A stretch of DNA of 36,746 nt from Beroe ovata (GCA_946803715.1 CAMPET010000120.1:15101-51846); one strand, 5' to 3'; shown: positions 8,257 through 19,660, counted from the first letter of the stretch. Numbers and translations are program-made. The notes: generated from the sequence alone by a model not told the origin.

Positions 8257-11200
8257 GGGCAAGATTCAGTATGGAAGGGAAAAGTACATGATCCGACCTG
8301 TTAACAGTTTCCATGACAACAGCAAATCTGACAACAATGCCGTCTACTGGAGATCTGGTTACAACGATTACCATGGCGACCGTGACGAACATGACACCGA
8401 AATGAGACGGAGAATTGAGAGGATTCACGAGGTGTATGAGGAGGAAGAAGGGGAAGAGATGGAATTCGGTCACTTGGACTTGGAAGATTCAGGTGATGAC
8501 TGTCACGTGTTGAACCATGGGTCACGCACGCGCCGAGGGTCACGCGTGAGTTAAACGCACGCATCTTCACTGCGATCATGAAGTGTTTTATAGTGTCACT
8601 CTTGTTCAATTTCCCGTCCGGATGTAATTGGTTTTTGGCATTGATTGACCATCCACAAACTCATCAACAGACGAAGGAGGGGAAGAAAGAGTGGAAAACG
8701 AAGAGGGTAAAAACGAGAAAGAAAGACGTCATACAGAAAATGACATGATCAAAGGAACTCGGCAAGATCATCAGGCGCATCACCGTTCGAAACGTCTGAC
8801 GTCGTACACGATGGATCAGCGGGAGATAATGGCGGAGAATACTCGTGTCTTACGGAGGAGATTCCTCAAGATCTCCATGGTGATAGACAAATCGCAACAT
8901 GATGTACTAGGTGGGGTATAATAATGATTAATGAGTTATATTTGGAGGGAATAATAAATGGGGGAGACATGGGGGGAAATGAGTACTTAAATTTGGGGAA
9001 ATATTGGGGAGGATATAAATTTTTTATAATTGATCGTGGTGCTCTAATTATGGCGTTCTGATAGTAGCACTAGAGCGCCACTAGGATCTATAGTGGCGAT
9101 CCATAGTAGCACTAGAGCGCCACTAGAATCTATAGAGGCGATGTCGTCAATGCTGATTTCTCAGGGAGTGATGTGCAGGTGTCAACAGACTTCGCAGAGG
9201 ACACGGTCAATCATATTGCCAGTGTTAGTACACGTGTTCTGGCTAGTTGTAGCGGAGTGCGATAACTGACCCCGGCCGACAATAACGGTCATTGACTGCT
9301 CCGTCGATGCTCCTTTTTGCCCAAAAATGCCCCTTCTTTGCCCCCTTTTTGCCCCCAAAGTGCCCCCTTTTCGCCAGTTAACAGTTAAATTACAGAAAGG
9401 GTTAGGGTTAGGGCATGAGTTACTGTTATGGTTATAGTTAGGTTATGTCAAGAGTCAGGGGGTCAGTTGTCGCACTTTCAGTTGTAAGACTTGACACCAC
9501 TAAAAATGAATAATCTAACAGACACGCCATCATAAGCAATACATAATCTACCGCTCTTGACACCACACCTGACGTGTCTTCACCTCCACAGAAGTACCTG
9601 CCGTATAACTTGGTTCCTGTCCTAGTGGAACTAATCATCTGGACAGAGAAGTCTCTCATTGACATGCCTAGCAAATACACGTGAGTCACGTTACCATGTG
9701 TGACGTGTGAGTGTGATTCACGTTATCATGTTACCTACTGGTTATGTGAGCGATTCTCAGTTAAGTGAGCGCTCCTAAGTATATGGTTATGTGAGGGAAC
9801 CTTTGTAGGAAATGCCGGCCCTGAAAATAACGTTCTGCAGAGACATGATTTCCGTGAATGGTAACCACTTATACTGAGTAATTACTGAGGACCTAATTAC
9901 TGAGTAATTACATCAATCATCTATCATGTTTGCAGGAGAGTGCTGGACGACCTGTCTATCTACAGACGTGATGTCCTCATGGTAAATGGTACCAGTGACA
10001 TCTCTATCATGATCACGTGAGTAATACACCACAGTCCACAAACATACATACAGACACCACAGACACAGACATGACGCAGTCAATAAACAGAGACAGAACC
10101 CACAGAAATCACAAACAGACACAGATACCACAGGGCACAGTCCACAAACAGACACAGACACTATAGAAACCACAGTCCACAAACAGACACAGGCAGACAC
10201 ACCCACACATAGTCAAAGATTGAAAGAGTTAGCGGCAATGATTCACCAGATTGCTCTTCCATCGAGAAATAGAAAAAATTCCCATCCGTAAAGCTTCATG
10301 GGCAATCATGGGAAATTTACATTTCAAGGGTCCTCGGATCAATTGATNTCCAATGTGAACTATGACACAGGTTAGATGATCTATTTGTTACCATGGCAAC
10401 TATCATAATATGGGATTTAGCTACCATGGTGAATCAGATATTACAGATCGCTACCGATTAGTAAAGTGGTAACTGACAACTGTGAAGGTAACAGCTAAAC
10501 GGTAACAGTACATACTTGCAGGTAAGGGTGCTAAACAGCCATACCTTGCAACTCTCATAGCACATGAGATCGGCCACGTACTCGGGATGTATCATGACAT
10601 TGATCCGGTGAACACAAACGAGAACGGAACTTGTGACTGCCCATGTGAGTGTGTGTGTGCGTGTGCGTGTGCGTGTGTGTGTTTGTGTACTGTGTGTTTG
10701 TACTGTGTTTGCATTGTGTAGTCTTGTGTGTGTGTGTGTTTGTGTGCGCGTGTGTGTGTGTGTGTGCTGCTTTGGGGTTATAATTATCCCTTGCCGCCAG
10801 GTCGTAAGGACGGTTTCGGGGCCAACTACACGATCCCCGACTTCTGTGGGAGGGATGACAGATGTGTGCTGTATCCTACCATAAACAGGGATTACACCTA
10901 CTTCAGTCTGTGTTCGCGACGGTGAGAGATGAAACACACGTTGCATTAACCATGGAATCCCATTGATAAAATAATTAATAATAATCACATAATAATTGAT
11001 AAAAATTAAAAAACACACTTCATAATAGATGGAAACCACACTTTAATCAACAGATTAATTTAGGAATATAACGAGCAAACGGTTTCCATAGCAACACTTC
11101 CAGTCAGACTGTCAGAGTCCACGGTTTCCATAGCAACTACACACTTTCACTCAGAGTGCTAGAAGAGCAGGATCATCACAAGTGTCTGCACAACGCCCCA

Positions 11201-14200
11201 ACCTCCACACTCACACCACGGTGTGGCAATGGCGTGGTGGAGGTGGATGAGGAGTGTGATTGTGGATCGACCGAGGACTGTCCCCTCCTGGACCCGTGCT
11301 GTGAGATTGGAACGTGCATGCTCAAGAATAGCAGTGATTGTTACACGGGGCCTTGCTGTGATCAGGTATATTGAACGGTTCGCGATGCTCCCAATTATAA
11401 TCACCGCCTAGGCGCTTCAGAATCGATTTTTTTTGAAAAAATCGATTTTTTGTCGACAATTTATCGATAATAATCGGTAATTAGAGTTGGATTTTCAATC
11501 GCCCTAGTTGCCCTCAATTCTTCCATGTTTACAGGGGGTTTGAACCCCGCTACCGGCTTAAACACACCTCCTGACTTCACAATACCTATGGGTTTACATC
11601 TCAAATTTGATTGTAATAATTAGAAGTTTTGATAAGTTTAAAACTTATGAGCATTGGACCTTGGGTGACGGGTATTCTTAAGGAAACAGACACACCACTA
11701 GCACTAGCATTATTGAAATTGTTGAAAATCTATTGAACATGTTACTGAAAATTTATTGAATTAATTGATTGAAAATTTTAACCCACAGTTGTTTCCCTCT
11801 CTCAGTGCAAGTACAGGAAGAAAGGGTCTGTGTGTCGAGAAAAGGCTCCCGGTATGGAGTGTGATTTGCAGGAGAAGTGTACTGGGAATACTGCCGAGGT
11901 AATTACTAATTAATTACTGCCAAGGTAATTACCTAATAATTAATGACTGCCGAGGTAATTAATAATTTATTACTGCCGAGGTGATGACTAATTAGGGCAT
12001 GACATCTGAAATTTCCCATGATATGACCGGACCTTTTTTTCGAAAAAAAAGCGGGTTTTCATTTTATCGATATGAATCGAGTGAACAACTTTTGAGAATG
12101 AGGTTTGTTTCAAATCAGAGACAAACCCACATGATATTGTTTTTAGTACTATGTCTCCATAACAGTTCACTAGCTTATCAATGACGAGTGACATTGTAAT
12201 CGCACGCGTCTCAAGTATCACAAATACAATTGTGACCGAATGTGACTCAGTAATGTCTCAGTCATGTCTCAGTCATGTTTCTCTGTGACCGAATGTGACT
12301 CAGTAATTTCTCATTAGTGTCTCAGTAATGTCTCTTTTTGTTGTTTCGCAGTGTCCATATGACATCTACATCCAAGACGGGAGAAACTGTCAGGACGAAG
12401 GTACAGACTCCGGATTCTGTTCCAACGGCGACTGTCTTACACTACTTAGTCAATGCAAGGTACATTATTTGATCTTTGCTCTACAACTTTGCATTTCCTA
12501 ACGTCCACTTTGCAATGTTCTTGGGGGACGTCGGCAGAGCTGCCTAAAGCGCAGCAGCCAACTTTGTAACTTTAATCATCGTACCTACCCTTTCTTTACC
12601 TTTGTTCACAGTGTGAAGGATGATCGTTTTCATCATGATATTTTTTCAAAATGAAGAGGGTTTAATATGGCTTCATATCCTTTTTTTCACCGGTGAAGAT
12701 CAATTGTATCCTCTGTCCCAGTATGTATTCGGAGAAAATGCCACTATCGGCGACCAATCGTGTTGGGACGACAACATGAAGGGGTATTGGCGGGGAAATT
12801 GTGGATATGACGTAGATACAGCCACAGGGTCGGTTTCATCCTACAAGAAGTGTGAGGAAAAGTAAGTGTGTAGGAGAGAGAAAACAAGTGTTTTGAGATT
12901 CTTGAAAGGGTGTGTCTTGAGATTCGTGAGAGAGTACGCGACAGTACGCATCCCGAGCTCGGTCTGAAATAAGTTCTAAAATTCGTCCTATGATATTTCC
13001 AATTTATCACGCCCAACAGAGTTTTCCTTGTGTCAAGGCTCAATCAGTAATTGACTCGTATAAAATCTTGAAACATATGAGTGCCCACTATGGATCAATC
13101 CACAGGGACAGATATTGTGGCCTCCTCATGTGTAAAATAAACAGAGTGGACGAATCCGCCAGTAGAGAACGGTCGAGAAGGTTCTTTGATTACGCTCGAC
13201 AAACTATTTCCTTTTGGAACCCAACTTCCAACAGCAGCCACCCTGAGAAGTGCTGGTAAAATATTCCTTGTGTTTGAGTAAGTTCAATTTCATCGTGATT
13301 TTAATGCACTCGAACACTTCCTTGCAATTTATTTGAAAAATATTTCCTTGTATTTGACTACATCTACTTCAGTGCGATACGGCTAAGTCCCAGTGATCAG
13401 TTTACAGATGTGGGTGACGATGAATGGCTCGGATTTGTGGACATGGGTCAGGTGCAAGACTACACTGCATGTGGAGATATGCTATTCTGTAAAAAGTAAG
13501 CCAAGTGACACAAATTATGTGCCATTTAAAGTCAAACGTGTCAGAATGTCACCATAGCAACTCCTTATCTATAGTAACGTGTGCTGTAACGTGTACCACC
13601 CCTACTCAGCAACATTTGCTGTAACGTGTACCACCCCAGTAACGTGTGCTGTAACGAGTCACTATGACAACATAACGTGTACCACACCCAGCAACAGTTG
13701 CTGTAACGTGTACCATCCCAAGCAACATGTGCTGTAACGTGTCACCATGACAACATAACGTGTTCCACCCCCAGTAACGTGTGCACGTACGAAGCACCAC
13801 GCGCGTGTCCCAAGCACAACGGAACCGAGTGTTACGGAAACGGCGTGTGTAACAACGAGAACACGTGCACGTGTAACGATGGGTGGGAGGAGGTGGCGTG
13901 CTCCGTGAAAAGTCAGAATGGAGGAAATGATGAGGGTAGTGGAGGTGAGAAGTTCTTGATAATTTAGACCCGAATTTTGACCATTAATTCTTGACATTGC
14001 TGGAGAATATTGTGGTGGCTTGGATATTGTGAGAATTCTGATATTGATCTCATAATCTGCTCGAGTGAATTGTCAGGATTGTCAAGATTGTGAATTTCGA
14101 GATTCATTTCGTGAGAATCCAAAGACTCGATTTTCTTACTTTTTAACCTGGAGAAAGTCAAAAAGGTTATCAAAAAGTCGCCCACTGAGCTCATACATTA

Positions 14201-14933
14201 TCCCCGTCACCCCAGGCTTCGGAACGACAGTGATCGTAGTGGCAGTAATTCTTACTGTGGTAGTTTTAGCTCTGGCTGGTGCTGGTGCCTTTGTGGTGGT
14301 GAAGAAAGTAAATATCCCTAAACTGCTGAGGTAGGAAGATGGTCGAAAACACAAACTGCAGGCACAAGTACCTACTTTATTTTAAGTTAATCTTGAAAAC
14401 GAACCAGCTTTGATTTTTGTCCTTCTCCTTACGTTTCGTCATAAATGACAGTTTTTTTCGAATTTAAGTTCAGCTTTGCTCCTCTAATCCAACATCTAAT
14501 CCCCAGGCCGAAGCTGTCACCGCCATCTCTCGTAATAGAAAACAAAGCAGCGCCCTCCACCCCATCAGACGCCTACAGACCAGCACCGAAACGCCCTGCG
14601 CCCCCTGCACGTGCAGCACCATCCCGGCCAGCGCCGACTACTGCACGTGCAGCACCATCCCGACCAGCGCCTAGTACTGCACGTGCAGCACCAGCTCCAC
14701 CAGCGCCGACTACTGCACGTGCAGCACCAGTACCACCAGCGCGCACGGCGCCAGTTTCACCACCGACACAAGATGATGTGACAGTGAAAATGTCCCAGAT
14801 ATATTCTCGCAGATTGAGGTGGGAAATAAGTTTGTTTTTTGAGGATTTCCAACGTTTTAGAACCGAAATGGCCATAATCGGGGCCCAAAAAGGGGTTAAC
14901 AAATATCCTTTTCAGCCAAGAGAAGCTGAGTGA
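8257..14933 (+). CDS. ADAM-family metalloprotease-disintegrin, membrane-anchored, 17 exons seen
   Basis: Exons by GT-AG and phase agreement: 8257-8492, 8671-8910, 9165-9223, 9592-9680, 9936-10016, 10294-10370, 10522-10644, 10801-10921, 11155-11365, 11806-11898, 12352-12459, ~12699-12861, 13106-13255, 13373-13495, 13775-13944, 14216-14330, 14507-14933. The signal-peptide exon is missing. Domains in order: prodomain ending in the furin-type site RSKR; zinc metalloprotease with HEIGHVLGMYHD (three His and Glu intact); disintegrin (CGNGVVEVDEECDCGS) with an ECD-type loop; cysteine-rich; EGF-like (CYGNGVCNNENTCTCNDGW); transmembrane helix (VIVVAVILTVVVLALAGAGA); Pro/Ala-rich cytoplasmic tail. ADAMs shed membrane proteins and bind integrins. 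Oddities: the Met-turn reads CVLYP (Leu for Met), a usual catalytic-domain Cys is absent in exon 6, and exon 12's 5' edge does not match in phase. Exon 6 carries an ambiguous base at 10348. Confidence 0.87.
9061..9143. repeat. 42-bp tandem duplication in ADAM intron
   Basis: The unit beginning ATAGTAGCACTAGAGCGCCA at 9061 repeats at 9103 with few changes, ending about 20 bases before the acceptor of the 9165-9223 exon. Confidence 0.8.
9291..9375 (+). repeat. Dispersed G/C-skewed repeat, copy 2
   Basis: TTGACTGCTCCGTCGATGCT is followed by GCCCCNTTTT-type units, including GCCCCCAAAGTGCCCCCTTTT-like sequence shared with the copy at 35558. It lies inside the ADAM intron between exons ending at 9223 and starting at 9592. 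Confidence 0.75.
9679..9731. repeat. Duplicated 5' splice-site segment in ADAM intron
   Basis: The donor GTGAGT at 9681 and the following CACGTTACCATGT are copied imperfectly 26 bases downstream (GTGAGT at 9707, then CACGTTATCATGT). Confidence 0.6.
10645..10767. repeat. (GT)n-rich microsatellite starting at a 5' splice site
   Basis: The donor of the zinc-site exon (GTGAGT at 10645) runs straight into a long GT/GTGTGC array of about 120 bases. The next acceptor is at 10800. The CA-rich minus-strand open frame here is an artefact of this array. Confidence 0.85.
11889..11986. repeat. Tandem copies of an exon end plus 5' splice site
   Basis: The exon end ACTGCCGAG and donor GTAATT (11899) recur as ACTGCCAAG/GTAATT (11925), ACTGCCGAG/GTAATT (11955) and ACTGCCGAG/GTGATG (11981). 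There are four junction copies at 26-30 base spacing. The additional intronic segment contains an in-frame TAA soon after the first donor. Confidence 0.8.
12236..12347. repeat. Degenerate tandem repeat before ADAM exon 11
   Basis: GACCGAATGTGACTCAGTAAT occurs twice with interspersed GTCTCAGTAATGTCTC units, ending just before the polypyrimidine tract and acceptor of the 12352-12459 exon. Confidence 0.7.
13573..13784. repeat. Minisatellite built on the 3' splice site of the EGF exon
   Basis: Units of about 29-32 bases, roughly (C/T)AACRTGTGCTGTAACGTG followed by TACCACCCCAG, fill the intron. The true junction CCCAG/TAACGTGTGC (exon starts 13775) is matched exactly at 13575 and 13640, with related CAG/CAAC copies between. 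Using the acceptor at 13639 would add 135 bases in phase but brings an early TGA. Confidence 0.85.
14586..14755 (+). repeat. 36-bp coding tandem repeat in ADAM cytoplasmic tail
   Basis: About four copies of a 12-residue unit, PAP(T/S)TARAAP(S/A/V)(R/P), encode a Pro/Ala/Arg-rich tail with many PxxP-like motifs that could bind SH3 domains. Each unit contains GCACGTGC at DNA level. Copy number is likely to vary between individuals. Confidence 0.85.
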
Positions 14934-16066
14934 ATATTACTGAAAAGACGATTATGAATCATCGCTAGGATGAAGCCAATCTCAAGTCGAGAGAGCGTCA
15001 TTGAGAAGTATTGTACCCAAATTCGGCAATGAGACAGTTGACGATGGCCGACTACCTTGTTATTGTTGATGAATAACATAATGGGCGTGGCTAAAGGGAT
15101 GATATTAGTTGTGGAAGGGTATTAGTTGTGGAAATAGTGGTTTATGAGCGCTTTATGAGCTTAATTCTTGTCAAGATAGTATTGGACCGTCATTGTATGA
15201 CATGAAGACTTTTTGATTCAAAAAGTCTCCGATTTATATTTTACAAAATTAACCTATGCAGTATAGTTACGGAGTGCCATTTTAACTGCTCTTCACACCA
15301 AGTTATTGCTTTGCTTCCAAGTGGGTGCTTTTGTTACTTTGTTTTCCATGAGACAAAAGTTTCGTGCTCAATGTATAGTGTACACTGTGTACCGATATAT
15401 ACATTTTTTCAAGAAGTTTATACCTACATTGTACATGGTACACACCATTGTTCTCACTGATGACCGATGATCAATTCATGACTTTTGATGAACCCATCAA
15501 CCCACTACAGAGCAGTATAATATGAATCAATCATCAGACATCAGTAGGTATATAACGGGTCTCCTTATCTCACCCGTCTATTCACAGCTTCAGTAAGCTA
15601 TATTTTGTATTTATCACGAACAACTCTTAATAAATTTCCAATATTATCTAATTTAAAGTAGGCTTAATTATCGGAATTTAACATTTCTCTGCTCGTTTTG
15701 AGCATATCGCCTATCCTCAAATCGCTAATAACCTGCATTTAATTTTAAATTTATATTCAATTAATTTATAGCTGAACGCAACTGTTTATCAGGTAAGAAC
15801 TTATAAATTTTCCATAGCAACGCAGGGCTTTGCATTGTTAAAGAGCTGGGGTTGGAAACTTTGCTCACTCATTTTTCGATTTTTATAAACCGTGTGTTGC
15901 TCTTCGAATCAAGTTGTCTCTTCTATGAAGTCACTGACCGTGTACGTTAAGCTCTCGGAATTAAGTTCTATGAATTCATTTTTGTCAGACTATTGAAACA
16001 TTCATTCGTTTCGATTTTTATAATTTTTTGTGTGATTACTTTCCGAATAGAGTTTTCTCTTAAACA
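14934..16066. other. Intergenic / possible long ADAM 3' UTR
   Basis: No gene is seen. AATAAA at 15629-15634 is the first clear polyadenylation signal after the ADAM stop, which would give a 3' UTR of about 0.7 kb. A GTGTACACTGTGTAC / GTACATGGTACAC inverted-repeat-rich patch lies at about 15376-15444. Confidence 0.5.
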
Positions 16067-17556
16067 ATGAATTCATTGTTAATATTCATCGTTATTAATA
16101 GGACTGTTGCATTTCAAATTGTAAACCGGCATCACCTGGGCATTGCAAGTGTGACCAATGACCATTGGGCATAGGCCATATCATAATTATTATCATCCCA
16201 GAAGACACAATAAGACAGCTGGAGCACTGTACAGTCGCCATGCAGGAACTACATACAGAGTACACACAGTGTAACAATGTGAGACGAGGATGTTAATCAA
16301 TATTCACGTCAAATCAGGTAAGAAAGGTATAATATATCTGCTGGAGATCAGACAGACCTAAGAAACCGCGAGTTCGAATACAGAATATGTGGATGTCGCG
16401 CCCTACGCATATAATGTGACGCGCGCAAGATTACAGTATTGTTTACAGAGTGAATGGCATTGCTAATGTGGGGAAGCGAGGAGACATACACAGACCAAAC
16501 TATATTCAGGAGTATTCATGAAGATTATTTAGGAGCTCATGTTGCCTACCACTGTAAGCTACCATAGCTGGCGTTGCCGCTAGCTCGTAGGGGAACCTAT
16601 TTAGTGATCTATGAGTACGACAGTCTAAAATCTGCAATCTGCGTTACCTCGTGTGTATCATGTATGAAGTTCATTTAAGTACTCATATTTCAAACTATGA
16701 ACTATGACTACTTTACAATAAGTCCCACAACTTAATCCTACCACTAAAGTCCTAATCTATCTATCACTCCTATATAATTTTTCCCAAAACCAAATAAGAT
16801 TTGGTTGTTTCTGTCCGCAGCATCTGGTGTTCTTTACCTTAAAANCAATGAATTCATTGTTAATATTCATCGTTATTATTAATAGGACTGTTGCATTTCA
16901 AATAGTAAACCGGCTGTTGCATTTCAAATAGTAAACCGGCATCACCTGGGCATCGCAAGTGTGACCATTGGGCATATGCCATATCATAATCATTATCATC
17001 CCAGCAGACAAGAAGACAGGATCGCACTGTATAGTCACCATGTAGGGACTCAGCTACCTAGACAGTACACTCTGCGGCACAGTTTGGAACATTGAGACCA
17101 GGATCTCAATTCTCATTCCAGGTATCAATATTGACATCAAATGAGGTAAGAAAGGTATAATATCTGCTGGAGATCAGACAGCCCTAAGAAACCGCGAGTT
17201 TACAGATGTGGACGTCGTGCCCTACGTATATAATGTGACGCGCGCAAGATTACAGTATTGAGTGAATAGCATTGCTGGGGAAAGCAAGGAGACACAGACC
17301 AAACTATATTCAGGAGTATTCATGAAGATTATTTAGGAGCTCAAGTTGCCTACCACTGCAAGCTACTATAGCTGGCAGTGTTGCTAGCTCGTAGGGGAAC
17401 CTATTCAGTGATCTATGGGTACGACAGTCTAAAATCAGCGTAACCTCGTGTGTATCATGTATGAAGTTCATTTAAGTACTCATATTTCATTCTATGAACT
17501 ATGAGCACTTTACAATAAGTCCATCAACTTAATCCTACCACTAAAGTACTAATCAG
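16067..17556. repeat. Direct duplication of ~0.7 kb with an N at the junction
   Basis: 16067-16755 and 16848-17556 are clearly similar copies starting with CAATGAATTCATTGTTAATA and ending near TTAATCCTACCACTAAAGT. They differ by scattered substitutions and indels, including an extra tandem copy of CTGTTGCATTTCAAATAGTA in the second. An N at 16846 is immediately before the second copy. Both copies look noncoding. Allelic contigs joined in assembly or a genuine segmental duplication are both possible. Confidence 0.8.
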
Positions 17557-19140
17557 ACTACCACTGTTATTAGTCCTAACTCAGTATGACACAAATTACA
17601 AAATTACCTTCACACGACGCCCGAAGAGTGAAGACACCGCTAGTGTTTTGTTCATGTCCAGTGCCCATCAAAACGCAAATTGTGTAACCATGACGACAGT
17701 AAATATCCCTGTTAATAAAATTAGTACATTACTTAAATTACTTCGGTATATGTTTGATCTAGTATCTATAGCGTCGATATAGTTTGTTGATTATCTTCTT
17801 CATTTTTTGACACAAATTTGTAAGTTGATGTTCAATGAACAAAATGAATTCGAAATTTCCTTAGAAAAAGAAAAATGCATGCAGTTTTCGATTTGTGCAC
17901 GAATGAATTTCTATGGAATCGCCGATCCATGAATATTTATTCATGCAAAAATTTCTATTTGCCAGCAAAACAATTGGACACTGCACAGAGCAAAAACTTC
18001 CAGTTTTTGACATGCTTATGCACGATCACTGGCCTGTTGATAAAACTAAATCGATTGATTGCTTGTTATTAAAGGAAATAATTTTAAAACTGTTGTAATC
18101 AGGATTCGCTTTCCTCCAAAGTTTTAAATTTTCGTATAGTTGTGAAGTTTTCTTAGTTCAAAGAAATTGGAATCAAAAGTATTATAGGTACTTCGAAGGA
18201 CTAACGAAATATCAATTTCATTCCAGAAATTTGATGCCAGAATTCGTTACTCAAACTTCTAAATTCATATGTGATTTCGATATCTTATTTGTAATGTCAA
18301 GAGTATTATAGGTATTGTACGTTATCAAATTCCCTTTCACAATTAAAGTACTACGGTCGGAGTCAGGAAGGGTGGACCATTTGTAGCATGTCCAAGGGCC
18401 GACGGACATTACCTGTCTTTAACTTGGATAATGACCTTCCTTGCACATACCACAGTTACATCACACCAGTTATCCTGGTCCCGCCGTGATCATTTCAAGT
18501 TAAGGTCGAGAACTATTTGAGAATATGCATTATGCAGGGTTTAAGACTTGTAGGGATCTGACGTACACATTCTGAGATTATGATCAGTTGAGTCTAAAAC
18601 ACTATACTAAGGGACACAAAATTCACTCAATAAGAACAAAGGATACACTTACCTACTAAGACGACCATAGTCACGGTCTATTCTANCACACTGGTCGGTT
18701 TATACGTGTCATGTGTGAGGATTCTGGGTAACAGAAGTCATTCTTCCTTCCTTCGGTATATGTCTTGCATATTCCTCGGTCTTATCTTATAACATTTGCT
18801 CTACCTTATAACCGTATCTGTTGAACTAATAATAATACTATAATACTATATATAATAACTATAATAACTAGCCAATAAAACTAAAGGAAATACTGCTGCA
18901 TGTTGTCCCAATGATACAAAATTATAGTAAAGGTAGGTAGGTAAAACTAAAGTACCTAAGCAACCTTCTTAATTAAAACATATTGCTAATCATAACCTAC
19001 CATATACGAATCGGTCGCAAAAATGTTTTTAATATTTGGTCACGTTTGCTGCCAATTTCATTGTTAAAACTTATCGGATTCACATATGGGGTTGCTGTAG
19101 GTAGGTAGGTCTGTAGAAGGTTTGCAACTCACAGATGTAC
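17557..19140. other. Intergenic, no gene seen
   Basis: AT-rich spacer with GTAGGTAGG and TACCTAC runs and one N (18686). The open frames near 17875-18098 have unremarkable, low-complexity translations and no splice-linked partner was found. Confidence 0.55.
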
Positions 19141-19244
19141 ACAGATGTACACTGATTCCAGCAGTATATAATGAAATTTTTGACTTTTCGGAATTTTGAT
19201 TGTATATTTTTTATAAATTTCTTTTTACTAACTGTAAATGTTCA

Positions 19245-19282
19245 GACAGCTGATGAGCCTATAAGGCGAAACATGTCCTGTC
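19245..19282 (+). ncRNA. Hammerhead ribozyme motif (type I, minimal stem III)
   Basis: All core elements are present in order: stem I GACAG (19245-19249); CTGATGA (19250-19256); stem II GCC/GGC (19257-19259 with 19265-19267) closing loop TATAA; GAAA (19268-19271); a minimal stem III in which A19271 pairs T19276 and C19272 pairs G19275 across AT; then C19277 as cleavage nucleotide (GUC); and CTGTC (19278-19282) pairing perfectly with GACAG. The G10.1-C11.1 pair and GAA core match the consensus. Very short stem III type I hammerheads are known from Penelope-like elements and other eukaryotic retroelements. No reverse transcriptase is visible nearby. Similar GATTCCAGnAGTA sequences at about 19156 and 19343 flank it and could mark a small element. 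Cleavage activity is unproven. Confidence 0.75.
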
Positions 19283-19492
19283 AACCAGCAACCTGTGTAT
19301 TCACTGCTTCACCGAACAACGCACTGTGTCCATGAATAATGATTCCAGAAGTACCTAAATATTTTGCTACTTTTACAAATATCGGGAGTAGCCATGACAT
19401 CCTATACCAAAATCAAGTCGAAATGCTTGTGTATGCTCAATCAAATTGTGTTGACAAGAGAAAAGGTGTTAACTTACTAGTAAAAGTCATGT

Positions 19493-19660
19493 GATGAACT
19501 TGCTGAAAAACCACGTGTATTGAAGGACCATGTGATACATACAAATCGCATGTTATTGCCGAATTCTAATTGGAAAACACGTGATTTGCACCTGACTGAA
19601 ATTTATTCACGTGATGTGGAATTTATAAAAGCAGGGGGTCATATTTGGTTGGGACAAAAC
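19493..19660 (+). promoter_or_regulatory. Promoter-like block with E-boxes and TATA box
   Basis: Several CACGTG/CATGTG sites (CCACGTGTA, ACACGTGATT, TCACGTGATG) and ATTGG precede TATAAAA at 19624-19630. A transcript starting about 30 bases later would meet ATGGACAGTGGACATCG near 19669, but that frame stops after about 15 codons. The gene it serves, if any, is not evident; it could be an upstream untranslated exon of the first kinase. Confidence 0.4.

Noticed and set aside
9399..9413. Telomere-like GGGTTAGGGTTAGGG
   Set aside because: Only two TTAGGG units inside an intron, most likely chance or an interstitial trace; no array.
10458..11039. Long minus-strand open frame over the ADAM zinc-site region
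   Set aside because: It is stitched together by the CA/GT microsatellite and runs antisense to exons with strong homology.
16366..16378. GAGTTCGAATAC resembling a tRNA B box
   Set aside because: No A box or cloverleaf around it, and the duplicate copy near 17195 does not preserve the motif.
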